This document shows, piece by piece, positions 25,663-34,783 of a stretch of 64,000 nucleotides of DNA. The position numbers were made by a program, and so were the translations under genes. The notes beneath the pieces are model-generated. The model saw only the letters and a program-made list of their open reading frames with translations, was not told the origin of the DNA and made no database searches. This DNA comes from Candidatus Nanosynbacter sp. TM7-053. GTDB lineage: Bacteria; Patescibacteriota; Saccharimonadia; Saccharimonadales; Saccharimonadaceae. The stretch is from positions 62,001 through 126,000 of the forward strand of contig NZ_JAJQJX010000002.1 in NCBI RefSeq assembly GCF_022828375.1, given 5' to 3'. The number at the start of each line of letters is the position of its first letter. Position 1 is the first letter of the stretch.

Positions 25663-26451
25663 ATGGCTTCTTCTCGTGGACCAAAAAAATCGCTCGGACA
25701 GCACTGGCTGAAGGATCCGGAGATTTTGGCGGATATTGCTGAAGCGGCCGAATTGACGAGTGATGATGTCGTGTTGGAAATCGGACCAGGGTTAGGCACT
25801 TTGACTAGTCGCTTGTTGGCTCGGGCTAATTCAGTGACTGCCGTGGAATTTGACGCGGATTTGGCACGCAAGTTACCAGGGCAGTTTCCTGGTAAGAAAT
25901 TAACTGTCGTAAACCAAGACATATTGCAATTTAATCTGAATCAATTGCCAAAAAATTATAAAGTTGTAGCCAATGTTCCATATTACATCACTAGCAAAAT
26001 TGTTGAAAAATTGATGACCGCGGAAAATAAGCCGAGCATTGCGGTGCTGTTGGTACAAAAAGAAGTTGCCGAGCGAATTGCGGCAGAGGCTGGGAATATG
26101 AGCATTCTATCTGTGAGCGTTCAAGTTTTTGCCGAAGCGGAGCTGGATATTGAAGTTCCGAGGCAATTTTTTACGCCACCGCCAAAAGTTGACTCGCAGG
26201 TTGTAGTTTTGAGGACTCACGACAATCCGTTAATTATTCCAGAAGATCAGAGAGATTTTTTCCGCATTGTTAAGGCTGGATTTTCTGCAAAGCGTAAGAA
26301 GTTGCGTTCTAGTTTGAGCGGTGGGCTGGGGATTGATAAAAGTGCCGTGGAAGAATTGCTGAAAAATGCAGGAATTTCACCAGATGCTCGCGCTGAAGAT
26401 TTGGCGATTGAAGATTGGAAGAGGCTACTGAAAGAGTGGTGTCTGCGATAA
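25663..26451 (+). CDS. rsmA: 16S rRNA (adenine1518/1519-N6)-dimethyltransferase
   Basis: Dimethylates two adjacent adenines in helix 45 of 16S rRNA. Marks: KKSLGQHWLKD at the N-terminus, SAM motif EIGPGLGTLT, NVPYYITSKI (catalytic NxPY motif), and FFTPPPKVDS. 262 residues. Starts directly after the previous stop. The rsmA neighbourhood with a YabE-type gene is also seen in Firmicutes. Confidence 0.96.
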   Translation: MASSRGPKKSLGQHWLKDPEILADIAEAAELTSDDVVLEIGPGLGTLTSRLLARANSVTAVEFDADLARKLPGQFPGKKLTVVNQDILQFNLNQLPKNYKVVANVPYYITSKIVEKLMTAENKPSIAVLLVQKEVAERIAAEAGNMSILSVSVQVFAEAELDIEVPRQFFTPPPKVDSQVVVLRTHDNPLIIPEDQRDFFRIVKAGFSAKRKKLRSSLSGGLGIDKSAVEELLKNAGISPDARAEDLAIEDWKRLLKEWCLR

Positions 26452-26479
26452 TTGCTCTAGTGGTGATATAATATATATC

Positions 26480-27991
26480 ATGACTAAGAAACACGCTTAC
26501 ATCACTACCGCTATTCCTTACGTAAACGGCTTGCCACACATTGGGCATGCTATGGATTATATGTTGTCAGATGTGTGGGCACGTTATTCCAGACAGAACG
26601 GGCGTGAAGTTCGTTTTCAGGCGGGCGTAGATGAACATGGTAATAAGATTGCCGCCAAAGCCGCCAGCCAAAATCAAACACCCCAAGAATATGTCGACCA
26701 AACGCACGTTAATTTTAAGAATATGATTGCTGAGCTGAATATTTCAGTGACTGATTTTATTCGAACAACTGACACGCATCACGTTGCTGCGGTGCAATAT
26801 ATTTGGCAAAAGCTCGTTGAGGCTGGTTACATTTACAAAGGTTCGTATGAAGGCTGGTATTGTCAGGGTTGCGAAGCTTTCGTTACGGATAAAGAAGCTG
26901 CCGATAATAATGGGGTTTGTCCAGATCATCAAACTCCGTATCAGCGCTTGAGCGAGGAAAATTACTATTTTAAAACCAGTGCTTTTTCGGACGATATTCG
27001 TCAGGCGATTGAGTCAAATAAAATGAGAATCGTGCCTGAATTCCGTAAAAAAGAGTTTTTGGAATTGATGAAAGATGGCTTGAAAGATGTGTCGGTTTCT
27101 CGTCCGCGTAAAAATCTTAGCTGGGGCGTGCCGGTTCCTGGTGATGATAATCAAGTCATGTATGTCTGGCTGGACGCTCTCAGTAATTACATTACGGTTA
27201 TCGGTTATCCTGATCGTCCAGAAGAGTGGCAATCTTTTTGGCCGGCTGACGTGCAAGTCATTGGTAAGGACATTCTCCGTTTCCACGCTGGTATTTGGCC
27301 AGCAATGCTCATGGCACTAGACTTACCACTTCCGAAAGTATTGCTTGTTCATGGATTTATCAATTCTGGCGGAATGAAAATGGCAAAGAGTCTCGGAAAT
27401 GGTGTTGGTCCAGCCGATATTATTCCAGATTATGGCGCCGAGGCGTTTCGATATTATTTCTTGCGCCACGTACCAACGCAAGATGACGGCGACTTTACTT
27501 GGGAAAAGTTTGAAGCTGCGTATAATGGTGAGCTTGGCAATGATTTGGGCAATTTGGTTCAGCGAGTCGCTAAAATGGTGCAGAGTTATCAAGCGGGCGT
27601 TATTGGCGACGCTCCACAGTCAGAGCACGACATGGGACCGTATCGTCAAGCAATGGAAAGTTATATGTTTGACCAAGCAATGGACGAAATTTGGCTAATT
27701 GTTCGCTCTCTGAATCAATATATTGAGCGAGTTCAGCCTTGGCAGGTTGCTAAAAATCGTGATAAAGATCCAGAAGCGGAGTCGCATTTGAGTGAGATCT
27801 TGGCGCACGCTTGTGGCACATTATTGCAAGTGTCTGACATGCTTCGTCCATTTATGCCGCAAACTGCCGAGAAAATTCATGATATGTTTGCTAGTGGTGT
27901 AGTGCCGTCAGAATTGACGCCTTTGTTCCCGCGCAAATATATTCACACGCCAGATCCACGCGCTTCGAAAACAGAATCTCAGGTTAAATAG
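26480..27991 (+). CDS. metG: Methionyl-tRNA synthetase
   Basis: Class I synthetase. Signature HIGH-like PHIGHA in YVNGLPHIGHA; KMSKS appears as KMAKSLGN; a single zinc knuckle with CQGC and a later CPDH. 503 residues, so it lacks the C-terminal dimer/tRNA-binding EMAP domain. TGATATAAT (TATAAT 26467-26472) ends 7 nt before the ATG: leaderless. It is followed by tatD three bases after the stop, a common metG-tatD pairing. Confidence 0.96.
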   Translation: MTKKHAYITTAIPYVNGLPHIGHAMDYMLSDVWARYSRQNGREVRFQAGVDEHGNKIAAKAASQNQTPQEYVDQTHVNFKNMIAELNISVTDFIRTTDTHHVAAVQYIWQKLVEAGYIYKGSYEGWYCQGCEAFVTDKEAADNNGVCPDHQTPYQRLSEENYYFKTSAFSDDIRQAIESNKMRIVPEFRKKEFLELMKDGLKDVSVSRPRKNLSWGVPVPGDDNQVMYVWLDALSNYITVIGYPDRPEEWQSFWPADVQVIGKDILRFHAGIWPAMLMALDLPLPKVLLVHGFINSGGMKMAKSLGNGVGPADIIPDYGAEAFRYYFLRHVPTQDDGDFTWEKFEAAYNGELGNDLGNLVQRVAKMVQSYQAGVIGDAPQSEHDMGPYRQAMESYMFDQAMDEIWLIVRSLNQYIERVQPWQVAKNRDKDPEAESHLSEILAHACGTLLQVSDMLRPFMPQTAEKIHDMFASGVVPSELTPLFPRKYIHTPDPRASKTESQVK

Positions 27992-27994
27992 TTT

Positions 27995-28813
27995 ATGATT
28001 GAGGCTGATAAGAAAAGTGCGACTGAGGGTTTACGTCTGATAGATTCGCATTGTCATTTGCACGATACGGAATTTTTTACGGACAATCGCGAGCAATTTT
28101 ACAAAGAAACGGTCGAGGCGAATATTGGTATTATTTGTGTCGGTACTGACCAGCGAAGTAGCCGCCAAGCTGTGGAATTTGCCGCGAACCATGAGTTTAC
28201 TTGGGCGGCAATTGGCGTTCATCCGCACGATACGAAAGATGGCTGGGAAGATGTCAAAACTTTGCTGGAGAATAAGACGGAAAATTCTCCGATTGTGGCA
28301 ATTGGTGAGATTGGGCTCGATTATTATTACAATAACAGTCCGCGGGAAACACAAATTGAGGGCTTGGAGGCACAACTTCAAATGGCAATAGATTATGATT
28401 TGCCGGTAAGTTTTCATGTTCGCGATGGCGCGAAGGGTCAGCCGTCAGTTTGGGATGATTTTTGGCCAATTTTTGACAATTTTCCTGGACTGCACGGCGT
28501 GTTGCATAGCTTTACCGATACGTGTGACAATTTGGAAAAAGGTTTTTCGCGAAATTTGTACGTTGGACTTAATGGAATTAGCACGTTCACAAAGGATCAA
28601 TTGCAGAAAGAATTGTTCGCTTCAATTCCGCTGGAGCGATTATTGCTAGAAACTGACGCGCCATTCTTGACACCAGCGCCGTTTCGTGGTAATATAAACA
28701 AGCCAGAATATGTGAAGTTGGTGGCTGAATATTGGGCGAAGCAGCGAAATATTGATTTTGATGTTTTAAGCCAGGCCACTCTTCACAACACAAAAGAACT
28801 TTTTGGCATTTGA
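27995..28813 (+). CDS. tatD: TatD-family metal-dependent hydrolase (DNase)
   Basis: Amidohydrolase-fold nuclease. Marks: LIDSHCHLHD, AIGEIGLDYYY, SFHVRDG and LLLETDAPFLTP, which supply the metal-binding His, Glu and Asp residues. 272 residues. Cotranscribed with metG. Confidence 0.93.
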   Translation: MIEADKKSATEGLRLIDSHCHLHDTEFFTDNREQFYKETVEANIGIICVGTDQRSSRQAVEFAANHEFTWAAIGVHPHDTKDGWEDVKTLLENKTENSPIVAIGEIGLDYYYNNSPRETQIEGLEAQLQMAIDYDLPVSFHVRDGAKGQPSVWDDFWPIFDNFPGLHGVLHSFTDTCDNLEKGFSRNLYVGLNGISTFTKDQLQKELFASIPLERLLLETDAPFLTPAPFRGNINKPEYVKLVAEYWAKQRNIDFDVLSQATLHNTKELFGI

Positions 28814-28824
28814 AAGTGGAGAAA

Positions 28825-29103
28825 ATGAGTAGTACGCCGGAATGTGTTACAAAAACACCTGAAATTAAAGCTCTTAAAGAGGTTTATAGAATTTATTATA
28901 ATGCCGAGAAGGATAACTTTGACTCTAAACTAAATCCCAATTTAGGAGAGGTCGCAGTTAAAGGTGGCAGTGATGAAGCGCTTAAGCACTGCAGGGAAGT
29001 GCTTGGTGAAAAAAAGAAGCCTACTGATCCTGTTGAGTCTGTGAAAGAAATTGGCAATATATTAGCAGATCTTCGAAAAACTAAAGCTAACGAGGTGCAA
29101 TAA
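28825..29103 (+). CDS. Hypothetical small charged protein
   Basis: About 92 residues, helical and charged, no cysteine-rich or membrane features. The frame also allows a TTG start at 28810 overlapping the tatD stop; ATG 28825 is preferred because GGAG lies just before it, although the spacing (3 nt) is short. GAGGTG near its end serves the next gene. No family recognised. Confidence 0.55.
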   Translation: MSSTPECVTKTPEIKALKEVYRIYYNAEKDNFDSKLNPNLGEVAVKGGSDEALKHCREVLGEKKKPTDPVESVKEIGNILADLRKTKANEVQ

Positions 29104-29541
29104 GTGACTAAGTTTTTGAAAAAAGTACGAAGTTTGGTTTTTGCTGATGATAGTGACGCAGTATCTTTGCTGAAATTTCGTAAAAAAGATCGTCCATTAA
29201 AGAAATTTACCGAGCGCGAGCTAATCCAATTGGAAAGTGAAATTGGCGCAACGATTTTTGGCGAGAAGCCGGCGTATGTTGCGCGACGAGAATTTTTTAA
29301 TTTAGATAAAGATACCTGGATTTGGTATGAAGAAGTTGCCGATGGTAAGGGTGGTCGGCAAGAATTGACGACGCGTTATGAAGTGCAGCCAAAGGGGATT
29401 TTGAAGATTCAGCCGAATTATAGATATAGCTATTTGGAGGGCGACGAGCTTCAGAATTTTGTCTTGGCAACTAAGGAATATTACGAGCGAGTTTCTCGGC
29501 AATTATATAAGAAAGATCCGCAAACCGGTCAGCCGCTTTGA
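29104..29541 (+). CDS. Hypothetical soluble protein
   Basis: 145 residues, mixed alpha/beta, starting with GTG one codon after the previous stop. The centre has an aromatic-rich block (FFNLDKDTWIWYEEV, then TRYEVQPKGILKIQPNYRYS), suggesting a compact domain that may bind a ligand or protein. No signal peptide. Last gene before the cysteine desulfurase, whose -10 box overlaps its stop region. Confidence 0.6.
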   Translation: MTKFLKKVRSLVFADDSDAVSLLKFRKKDRPLKKFTERELIQLESEIGATIFGEKPAYVARREFFNLDKDTWIWYEEVADGKGGRQELTTRYEVQPKGILKIQPNYRYSYLEGDELQNFVLATKEYYERVSRQLYKKDPQTGQPL

Positions 29542-29553
29542 TATAATAAAAAA

Positions 29554-30711
29554 GTGAATAAAGACTATATCTATCTTGATCATGCTGCTGCAACGCCAAT
29601 GGATCCGTTGGTGATTGAGGCGATGTTGCCATATTTTTCTGAAAAGTTTTTCAATCCGTCTAGTCCGTACGCTCCAGCAATATTTACAAAGCGTGAATAT
29701 CAGGACGCGAAGGCTCGGCTGGCGCGCTGCTTGGGTGTGATGGCTGATGAATTGATAATGACAGCTGGAGCAACTGAGTCTGTCAATTTGGCGTTCAATG
29801 CAGCAAATGGCGTAAGTTTAATTTCGGCAATTGAGCATGATTCGGTGATTAATTCCGCAAAGGCGCGTTCGGAAGTGAAGCTAATTCCGCCAATGAAAAA
29901 TGGACGAATAGACCCGAACACGGTTAAAAAAATGTTAACGCCAGACGTTGGATTTGTTAGTGTTGCGCTGGTGAATCATGAGCTGGGCTACATCCAGCCA
30001 ATTGAAGAAATTGCGGAAATTGTAAAAGCTGAGCGGCTCAGGCGCCAAGAAAATGGCGAACCTTTACCGCTTATTTTTCATACAGATGCTTCGCAGGCGG
30101 CGGCTTTAATTGATGTGAAAATTAAAAGGCTGGGTGTTGATTTATTGACATTGTCTGCGGCAAAAGTTTACGGTCCAAAGCAAGTTGGTTTATTGTGGGT
30201 GCGACCTGGTGTTACGCTGAAAGCTAATATTTTTGGTGGCGGTCAAGAATTGGGGCTGCGCAGCGGAACTGAAAACGTGGCTGGAGTGGTTGGTTTTGCG
30301 ACGGCTTTGGAATTGGCGCAAAAACGACGTTCTGCCGAAGTGAAGCGACTGCGAAAACTACGAGAAAATTTGGTAAAAGATTTGAGGCAAGCTTTTCCTG
30401 ATGTGTTGATATCATCAGATATGAAAAAAAGTTTGGTGAGTTTTTTGAATATATCATTTCCTGGAGTTGATGCTGAAAGATTGGTGTTTTTATTAGAATC
30501 TCGTGGAGTTCTAGTGGCTACGGGGAGTGCTTGCGCGGCTAATTCTGGAACGCGTTCTCATGTACTAGCGAGTGTTGGTCTGAGCGAATCAGAGATTGAC
30601 GGAAGTCTAAGGCTTACCTTAGGTAAGTTGAACGATGATGAGAATATAAAGCGGGCTGGTGAATTTATCATTGAAGCTGTGCAGGCGGAAATGAAGAGGA
30701 CTCATCGATGA
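29554..30711 (+). CDS. Cysteine desulfurase (NifS/IscS-like)
   Basis: PLP enzyme that takes sulfur from cysteine and passes it on as persulfide, here probably to MnmA for tRNA thiolation. Marks: YLDHAAATPM, ATESVNLA, His in AIEHDSV, DASQ, PLP lysine in SAAKVYGPKQVG, and the catalytic loop Cys in GSACAANSGTRSH. Two positions differ from the usual family: the His before the PLP lysine (SxHK) is Ala, and VNNE(I/T)G is VNHELG. TATAAT (29542-29547) lies 6 nt before the GTG start: leaderless. Operon with YdcF-like and mnmA by ATGA overlaps. Confidence 0.93.
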   Translation: MNKDYIYLDHAAATPMDPLVIEAMLPYFSEKFFNPSSPYAPAIFTKREYQDAKARLARCLGVMADELIMTAGATESVNLAFNAANGVSLISAIEHDSVINSAKARSEVKLIPPMKNGRIDPNTVKKMLTPDVGFVSVALVNHELGYIQPIEEIAEIVKAERLRRQENGEPLPLIFHTDASQAAALIDVKIKRLGVDLLTLSAAKVYGPKQVGLLWVRPGVTLKANIFGGGQELGLRSGTENVAGVVGFATALELAQKRRSAEVKRLRKLRENLVKDLRQAFPDVLISSDMKKSLVSFLNISFPGVDAERLVFLLESRGVLVATGSACAANSGTRSHVLASVGLSESEIDGSLRLTLGKLNDDENIKRAGEFIIEAVQAEMKRTHR

Positions 30712-31304
30712 TTCATAAACTAGTTGGCTTAATTATTTTTGCTGCTTTGGTGATTTTTGGGCTTAGCGCGTATTTATCGCCGAATGATTTGGGAAAATGC
30801 CAAAGTGTAGGCGAAGGCGATTGTCATAAGGCTGATGCAATAGTTGTTGTCAGCGGTGGCGATACGAATGCGCGAACTGACGAGGCTATTAAACTGTATA
30901 AAGAAGGTTGGGCGCCGTTGATTGTTGTGTCTGGCGCGGCGGCCGATAAAACTGGCCCGTCCAACGCTAAGGCTATGTACCAGCGAGCGATTAATAGCGG
31001 CGTTCCTGAGAAAGCCATTGTTATGGATGAATCTTCCGAGACAACCAGACAAAACGCCACCGAGGTGAAGAAAATTGTCGATTCGCGAAAAATTGAAGAT
31101 GTGATTTTGGTGACAAGCGGATATCATATGCGTCGGGCGCAACTCGAATTTTCAGCACAATTTAACGATGTGAAGATTCGAAGTCATCCTGTTGCTTCTG
31201 ATAAAAACTGGAGCTCGTGGTGGTGGTTGACACCGTGGGGTTGGTGGCTGGCAATGGGTGAATTAATGAGAATTGGGCTATTCGCTCTGGGGTTGTCCAG
31301 ATGA
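30708..31304 (+). CDS. YdcF-family membrane-anchored protein (DUF218)
   Basis: 198 residues. One N-terminal membrane helix (about 5-23), then the DUF218 fold: ADAIVVVSGGD, PLIVVSG, ESSETTRQNA, VILVTSGYHMRRA. Members such as SanA and ElyC take part in envelope integrity; the enzyme activity of the group is unsettled. It sits between the desulfurase and mnmA with 4-bp overlaps on both sides, although a link to tRNA thiolation is not obvious. Confidence 0.88.
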   Translation: MIHKLVGLIIFAALVIFGLSAYLSPNDLGKCQSVGEGDCHKADAIVVVSGGDTNARTDEAIKLYKEGWAPLIVVSGAAADKTGPSNAKAMYQRAINSGVPEKAIVMDESSETTRQNATEVKKIVDSRKIEDVILVTSGYHMRRAQLEFSAQFNDVKIRSHPVASDKNWSSWWWLTPWGWWLAMGELMRIGLFALGLSR

Positions 31305-32353
31305 GCAAGAAAGTTTTTGTTGGAATGTCGGGTGGTGTGGATTCCTCTGTGGCTGCGGCACTTTTGGTTGAGCAGGGTTATGATGTAACGGGTGTTTATA
31401 TGAAAAACTGGTCGGAAGATCTTCCTGGAATGCATTGTCCGTGGGCGGAAGATGTTGCTGACGCCAAGCGTGTGGCGGTTGGTTTGGGTATTGATTTTCG
31501 AGTTTTTGATTTCCAGAAAGAATATAAGCAAAACGTTGTAGATTATATGATTCGTGAATATCAAGCGGGTCGCACGCCAAACCCAGATATCATGTGTAAT
31601 CAAGAAGTGAAGTTTAAGATATTTTTAGAGGCTTCGTTGGCAGCTGGAGCGGATTATATTGCGACAGGGCATTATGCGCGTGTCGCTCATGAATCGTCTT
31701 CGTCGGCCAAATTATTACGCGCTCGTGATGATAATAAAGACCAAACATATTTCTTATATCGAGTGACTTCGGAAGCTTTGTCAAAAACCATATTTCCGCT
31801 GGGCGATTTTACTAAGGCGGAAGTTCGCGAAATGGCGAAAGAGCGTGGTTTGTGGACGGCTAGTAAAAAGGAATCGATGGGAATTTGTTTTGTTGGGCAA
31901 GTTGGAATTCGCGAGTTTTTGTCGGAATATGTTAAAACTGCGCCAGGAAATATTATTGATCAACAGACGGGATCTGTCGTCGGTAAGCATGACGGCGCAA
32001 TTTTCTATACACTCGGTCAGCGTCATGGGCTGAATGTTGGTGGCGGACTACCTTATTATGTTGTGGGCAAGGATATGGAGAAGAATGAAGTTTATGTTTC
32101 GCGCTCGATTGATAATGATAATCTGTGGCGAAAAGAACTTAGGCTGGCGGATGTTCATTGGATTAATCAAGCGCCGCATAAAGATAGGAATGTGCAAGTT
32201 CGGCTGCGTCATCGAGGCGCTTTATTCGACGCGAAAATTGACGGAGATATTGTGCACCTTTCTGCTTCGGAGCGTGCCGTAGCCGCGGGTCAATCTGCGG
32301 TAATATATGACGATGATGAATGTTTGGGTGGCGGAATCGTGAAAACAGATTGA
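31301..32353 (+). CDS. mnmA: tRNA 2-thiouridylase
   Basis: Forms 2-thiouridine at position 34 of Lys, Glu and Gln tRNAs. PP-loop GMSGGVDSS, catalytic Cys in NPDIMCN, ATGHYARV, and the second active Cys in SMGICFVG. 350 residues. Overlaps the preceding gene by ATGA. A nearby desulfurase supplying its sulfur is the arrangement known from Bacillus (NifZ-MnmA), since no IscU/TusA relay genes are seen here. Confidence 0.95.
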   Translation: MSKKVFVGMSGGVDSSVAAALLVEQGYDVTGVYMKNWSEDLPGMHCPWAEDVADAKRVAVGLGIDFRVFDFQKEYKQNVVDYMIREYQAGRTPNPDIMCNQEVKFKIFLEASLAAGADYIATGHYARVAHESSSSAKLLRARDDNKDQTYFLYRVTSEALSKTIFPLGDFTKAEVREMAKERGLWTASKKESMGICFVGQVGIREFLSEYVKTAPGNIIDQQTGSVVGKHDGAIFYTLGQRHGLNVGGGLPYYVVGKDMEKNEVYVSRSIDNDNLWRKELRLADVHWINQAPHKDRNVQVRLRHRGALFDAKIDGDIVHLSASERAVAAGQSAVIYDDDECLGGGIVKTD

Positions 32354-32378
32354 CGTTATAGGAAAAATAGTGTAAACT
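32350..32378 (+). promoter_or_regulatory. Promoter of rpsP
   Basis: TTGACG (32350-32355), 17-bp spacer, TAAACT (32373-32378). It overlaps the mnmA stop and gives a leader of about 45 nt with AAAGGAAG before the ATG. Confidence 0.7.
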
Positions 32379-32429
32379 GTTCTAAAGTAAGGAATAATAA
32401 AACGTAGAGTTAAAGGAAGAATTAATTTT

Positions 32430-32777
32430 ATGCTAGCAATTCGTTTGCAACGTTTGGGTCGCAAAGGTTATCCAGTATATCGCTTGGCGGTACAAGAAGC
32501 ACATCGTCATCCATCAAGCGGTCGTGTAGTCGCTTATGTCGGTAGCTACAACCCACACACTAAAGAATCAAATATCCAAGTTGAATTGGCTCAGAAATAT
32601 TTGGACAATGGCGCACAGCCAACGCCGCGCGTAGTTAAGCTATTGAAAAAAGCTGGCGTTAAGTTGCCAAAGTGGGTTAAGGAAGTTTCCGCTGACAAGC
32701 ACAAAGCCATCCGTAATCCAGAAAAACTTCGCAAGAATCAACCAAAAGAAGAGCCAGCTGAAGAAGTAGCTGAGTAA
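32430..32777 (+). CDS. rpsP: 30S ribosomal protein S16
   Basis: Small-subunit assembly protein. MLAIRLQRLGRKGYPVYRL is the family N-terminus, followed by YNPH. 115 residues with an acidic tail (KEEPAEEVAE) beyond the core. Own promoter, leader with AAAGGAAG, and own terminator. The usual rimM-trmD neighbours are absent here. Confidence 0.96.
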   Translation: MLAIRLQRLGRKGYPVYRLAVQEAHRHPSSGRVVAYVGSYNPHTKESNIQVELAQKYLDNGAQPTPRVVKLLKKAGVKLPKWVKEVSADKHKAIRNPEKLRKNQPKEEPAEEVAE

Positions 32778-32806
32778 TCTGTTGAGATTGGCGACTTGAT
32801 CTATAA

Positions 32807-32833
32807 ACCCCATCTGTAAGGTGGGGTTATTTT
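32807..32833 (+). terminator. Terminator after rpsP
   Basis: AACCCCA (32807-32813) and TGGGGTT (32822-32828) then ATTTTA. It overlaps the upstream half of the alaS promoter (TATAAT 32838-32843). Confidence 0.7.
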
Positions 32834-32850
32834 ATGGTATAATTACACTC

Positions 32851-34734
32851 ATGAATGCCCAAAAAATACGTAGTAAATATCTTGAATTTTATAAAAAACA
32901 GGGTCACGCCGTTGTTGAGCGTGCGCCGTTGATTTTAACTAATGACCCGACGACTTTATTTACGGGCGCCGGAATGCAGCCGATGATTCCATACTTGCTT
33001 GGTGAGGCACATCCCGAAGGTAAGAGAATTGCCGATTCTCAAACGTGTTTGCGAGCGCAGGACATCGACGACATTGGCGATAATCGTCATACAACGTTTT
33101 TTGAGATGCTTGGAAACTGGAGTTTGGGCGACTATTTTAAGGAAGAGCAAATTGGCTGGATGTGGACGTTTTTGACTGAGGAAATTGGTCTTGATCCGCA
33201 GAGATTGTATGTAACGTGTTTTATTGGTGCGCCGGAATATAACATCGATAAAGATGTTGAAGCGGCTAAATTGTGGCAGAAAAAGTTTGCAGAAAAGGGC
33301 ATTGATGCAAAAATGGCGGATATCGGCAGCGAAGAGCAGGGAGCGGCGCGTGGTGTGAATCCAGGTGAAAGAATTTTCTTTTATGACGGCAGTAAAAACT
33401 GGTGGAGTCGTAATGGTGGCCCAGAAACTACTCCGGTTGGCGATCCATGTGGTCCGGATAGTGAGATGTTTTATGAGTTTGATTTCATTGAGCATGATCC
33501 AAAATTTGGTGAAAATTGTCATCCGAACTGTGATTGTGGTCGATTTATGGAGATTGGCAATAACGTATTTATGGCATATAAAAAAGTTGCTGAGGGGCAA
33601 TTTGAGCCGCTTGATAAGCCAAATATTGACCATGGATCTGGACTTGAGCGAATCGCGGCTGCAGTAAATAATGATCCTGACGTCTTTAAGATTAGTTTGC
33701 TTTGGCCGATTATTGAAAAGCTGCAAGATCTGAGCGGCAAGGATTACACTTCACATACCGAAAGTATGCGAGTGATTGCTGATCATTTAAGGGCTGCGGC
33801 GTTTATGGCGGTTGATGGGTGTGTGCCAAGTAATAAAGAGCAGGGCTATGTAATGCGTCGTCTGCTCCGTCGGGCAATTCGTTATAGTTTTGATTTGGGG
33901 ATCGAGCAGAATTTCCTGCAAGAAGTTGTGCCGACGATTGCTGATTTGTATGAAGCCGATTTTCCAGAGGTAAAGAATAATCGCGACAATATAATTGCCG
34001 TCCTCGTTAAGGAGGAAAAAGCTTTTCGCCAGACTTTGAGAAAAGGTTTGCGACAAATGCAGCGCTACATTGACAATGGCTTGACTGGTGAAGAATTGTT
34101 TACTTTGTACGACACTTTCGGTTTCCCAGTGGAACTCAGCACGGAAGAGGCATATAAACAAGGAATTAAGCTTTCGGACAATTGGCGCGATGAATTCGCT
34201 AAGAAAATGGATGAGCAGAGGCAGCGCTCTAAGACGGCTCGCAAGGGGCAATTTAGCGGCGGTTTGGAAGGTCATGACTCTATTCATCTGAAATATCACA
34301 CGGCGACGCATTTGTTGGGCGCGGCGTTACGTAAGGTTTTGAATGCGCCAGATTTACAGCAGCACGGAAGCAATATTACCGCCGATCGATTGCGCTTTGA
34401 TTTTAATCACGATAAATTGACGCCAGAGGAAAAGCAGGCGGTCGAAGATCAGGTTAATGCTTGGATTGATGAAGATTTGCCAGTTAGTTTTGCTGTTTAT
34501 CCAACGAGTGAGGCGCTAAATATGGGTGCAATCGGCGCATTCGGTGAGCGTTACGGTGATGAGGTTAAGGTTTATTCCATTGGCAAGGATGATAATGTCG
34601 TTAGCTTTGAAGTTTGCGGCGGTCCACACGTCGAACACACTGGAGTTTTGGCTGAAGATGGCAAGCGATTCAAAATCACCAAAGAAGAATCTAGCTCGGC
34701 TGGAATTCGTCGAATCAAGGCTGTTTTAAGATAG
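32851..34734 (+). CDS. alaS: Alanyl-tRNA synthetase, short form
   Basis: Class II synthetase. The catalytic domain (about 1-240) has TTLFTGAGMQPM and TCLRAQDIDDIGDN, NWSLGDYF; a tRNA-recognition region follows; the editing domain has HTATHLL and CGGPHVEHTG (zinc ligands). It ends at 627 residues, right after the editing domain, so the C-Ala domain of the usual 850-880-residue enzyme is missing. ATG 32851 is chosen because TATAAT (32838-32843) ends 7 nt before it; the frame open from 32821 contains that promoter. Confidence 0.95.
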   Translation: MNAQKIRSKYLEFYKKQGHAVVERAPLILTNDPTTLFTGAGMQPMIPYLLGEAHPEGKRIADSQTCLRAQDIDDIGDNRHTTFFEMLGNWSLGDYFKEEQIGWMWTFLTEEIGLDPQRLYVTCFIGAPEYNIDKDVEAAKLWQKKFAEKGIDAKMADIGSEEQGAARGVNPGERIFFYDGSKNWWSRNGGPETTPVGDPCGPDSEMFYEFDFIEHDPKFGENCHPNCDCGRFMEIGNNVFMAYKKVAEGQFEPLDKPNIDHGSGLERIAAAVNNDPDVFKISLLWPIIEKLQDLSGKDYTSHTESMRVIADHLRAAAFMAVDGCVPSNKEQGYVMRRLLRRAIRYSFDLGIEQNFLQEVVPTIADLYEADFPEVKNNRDNIIAVLVKEEKAFRQTLRKGLRQMQRYIDNGLTGEELFTLYDTFGFPVELSTEEAYKQGIKLSDNWRDEFAKKMDEQRQRSKTARKGQFSGGLEGHDSIHLKYHTATHLLGAALRKVLNAPDLQQHGSNITADRLRFDFNHDKLTPEEKQAVEDQVNAWIDEDLPVSFAVYPTSEALNMGAIGAFGERYGDEVKVYSIGKDDNVVSFEVCGGPHVEHTGVLAEDGKRFKITKEESSSAGIRRIKAVLR

Positions 34735-34783
34735 ATAATTAACTGTTGCTCTAAAATCACAAGCGTTATATAATATTTCTTAT

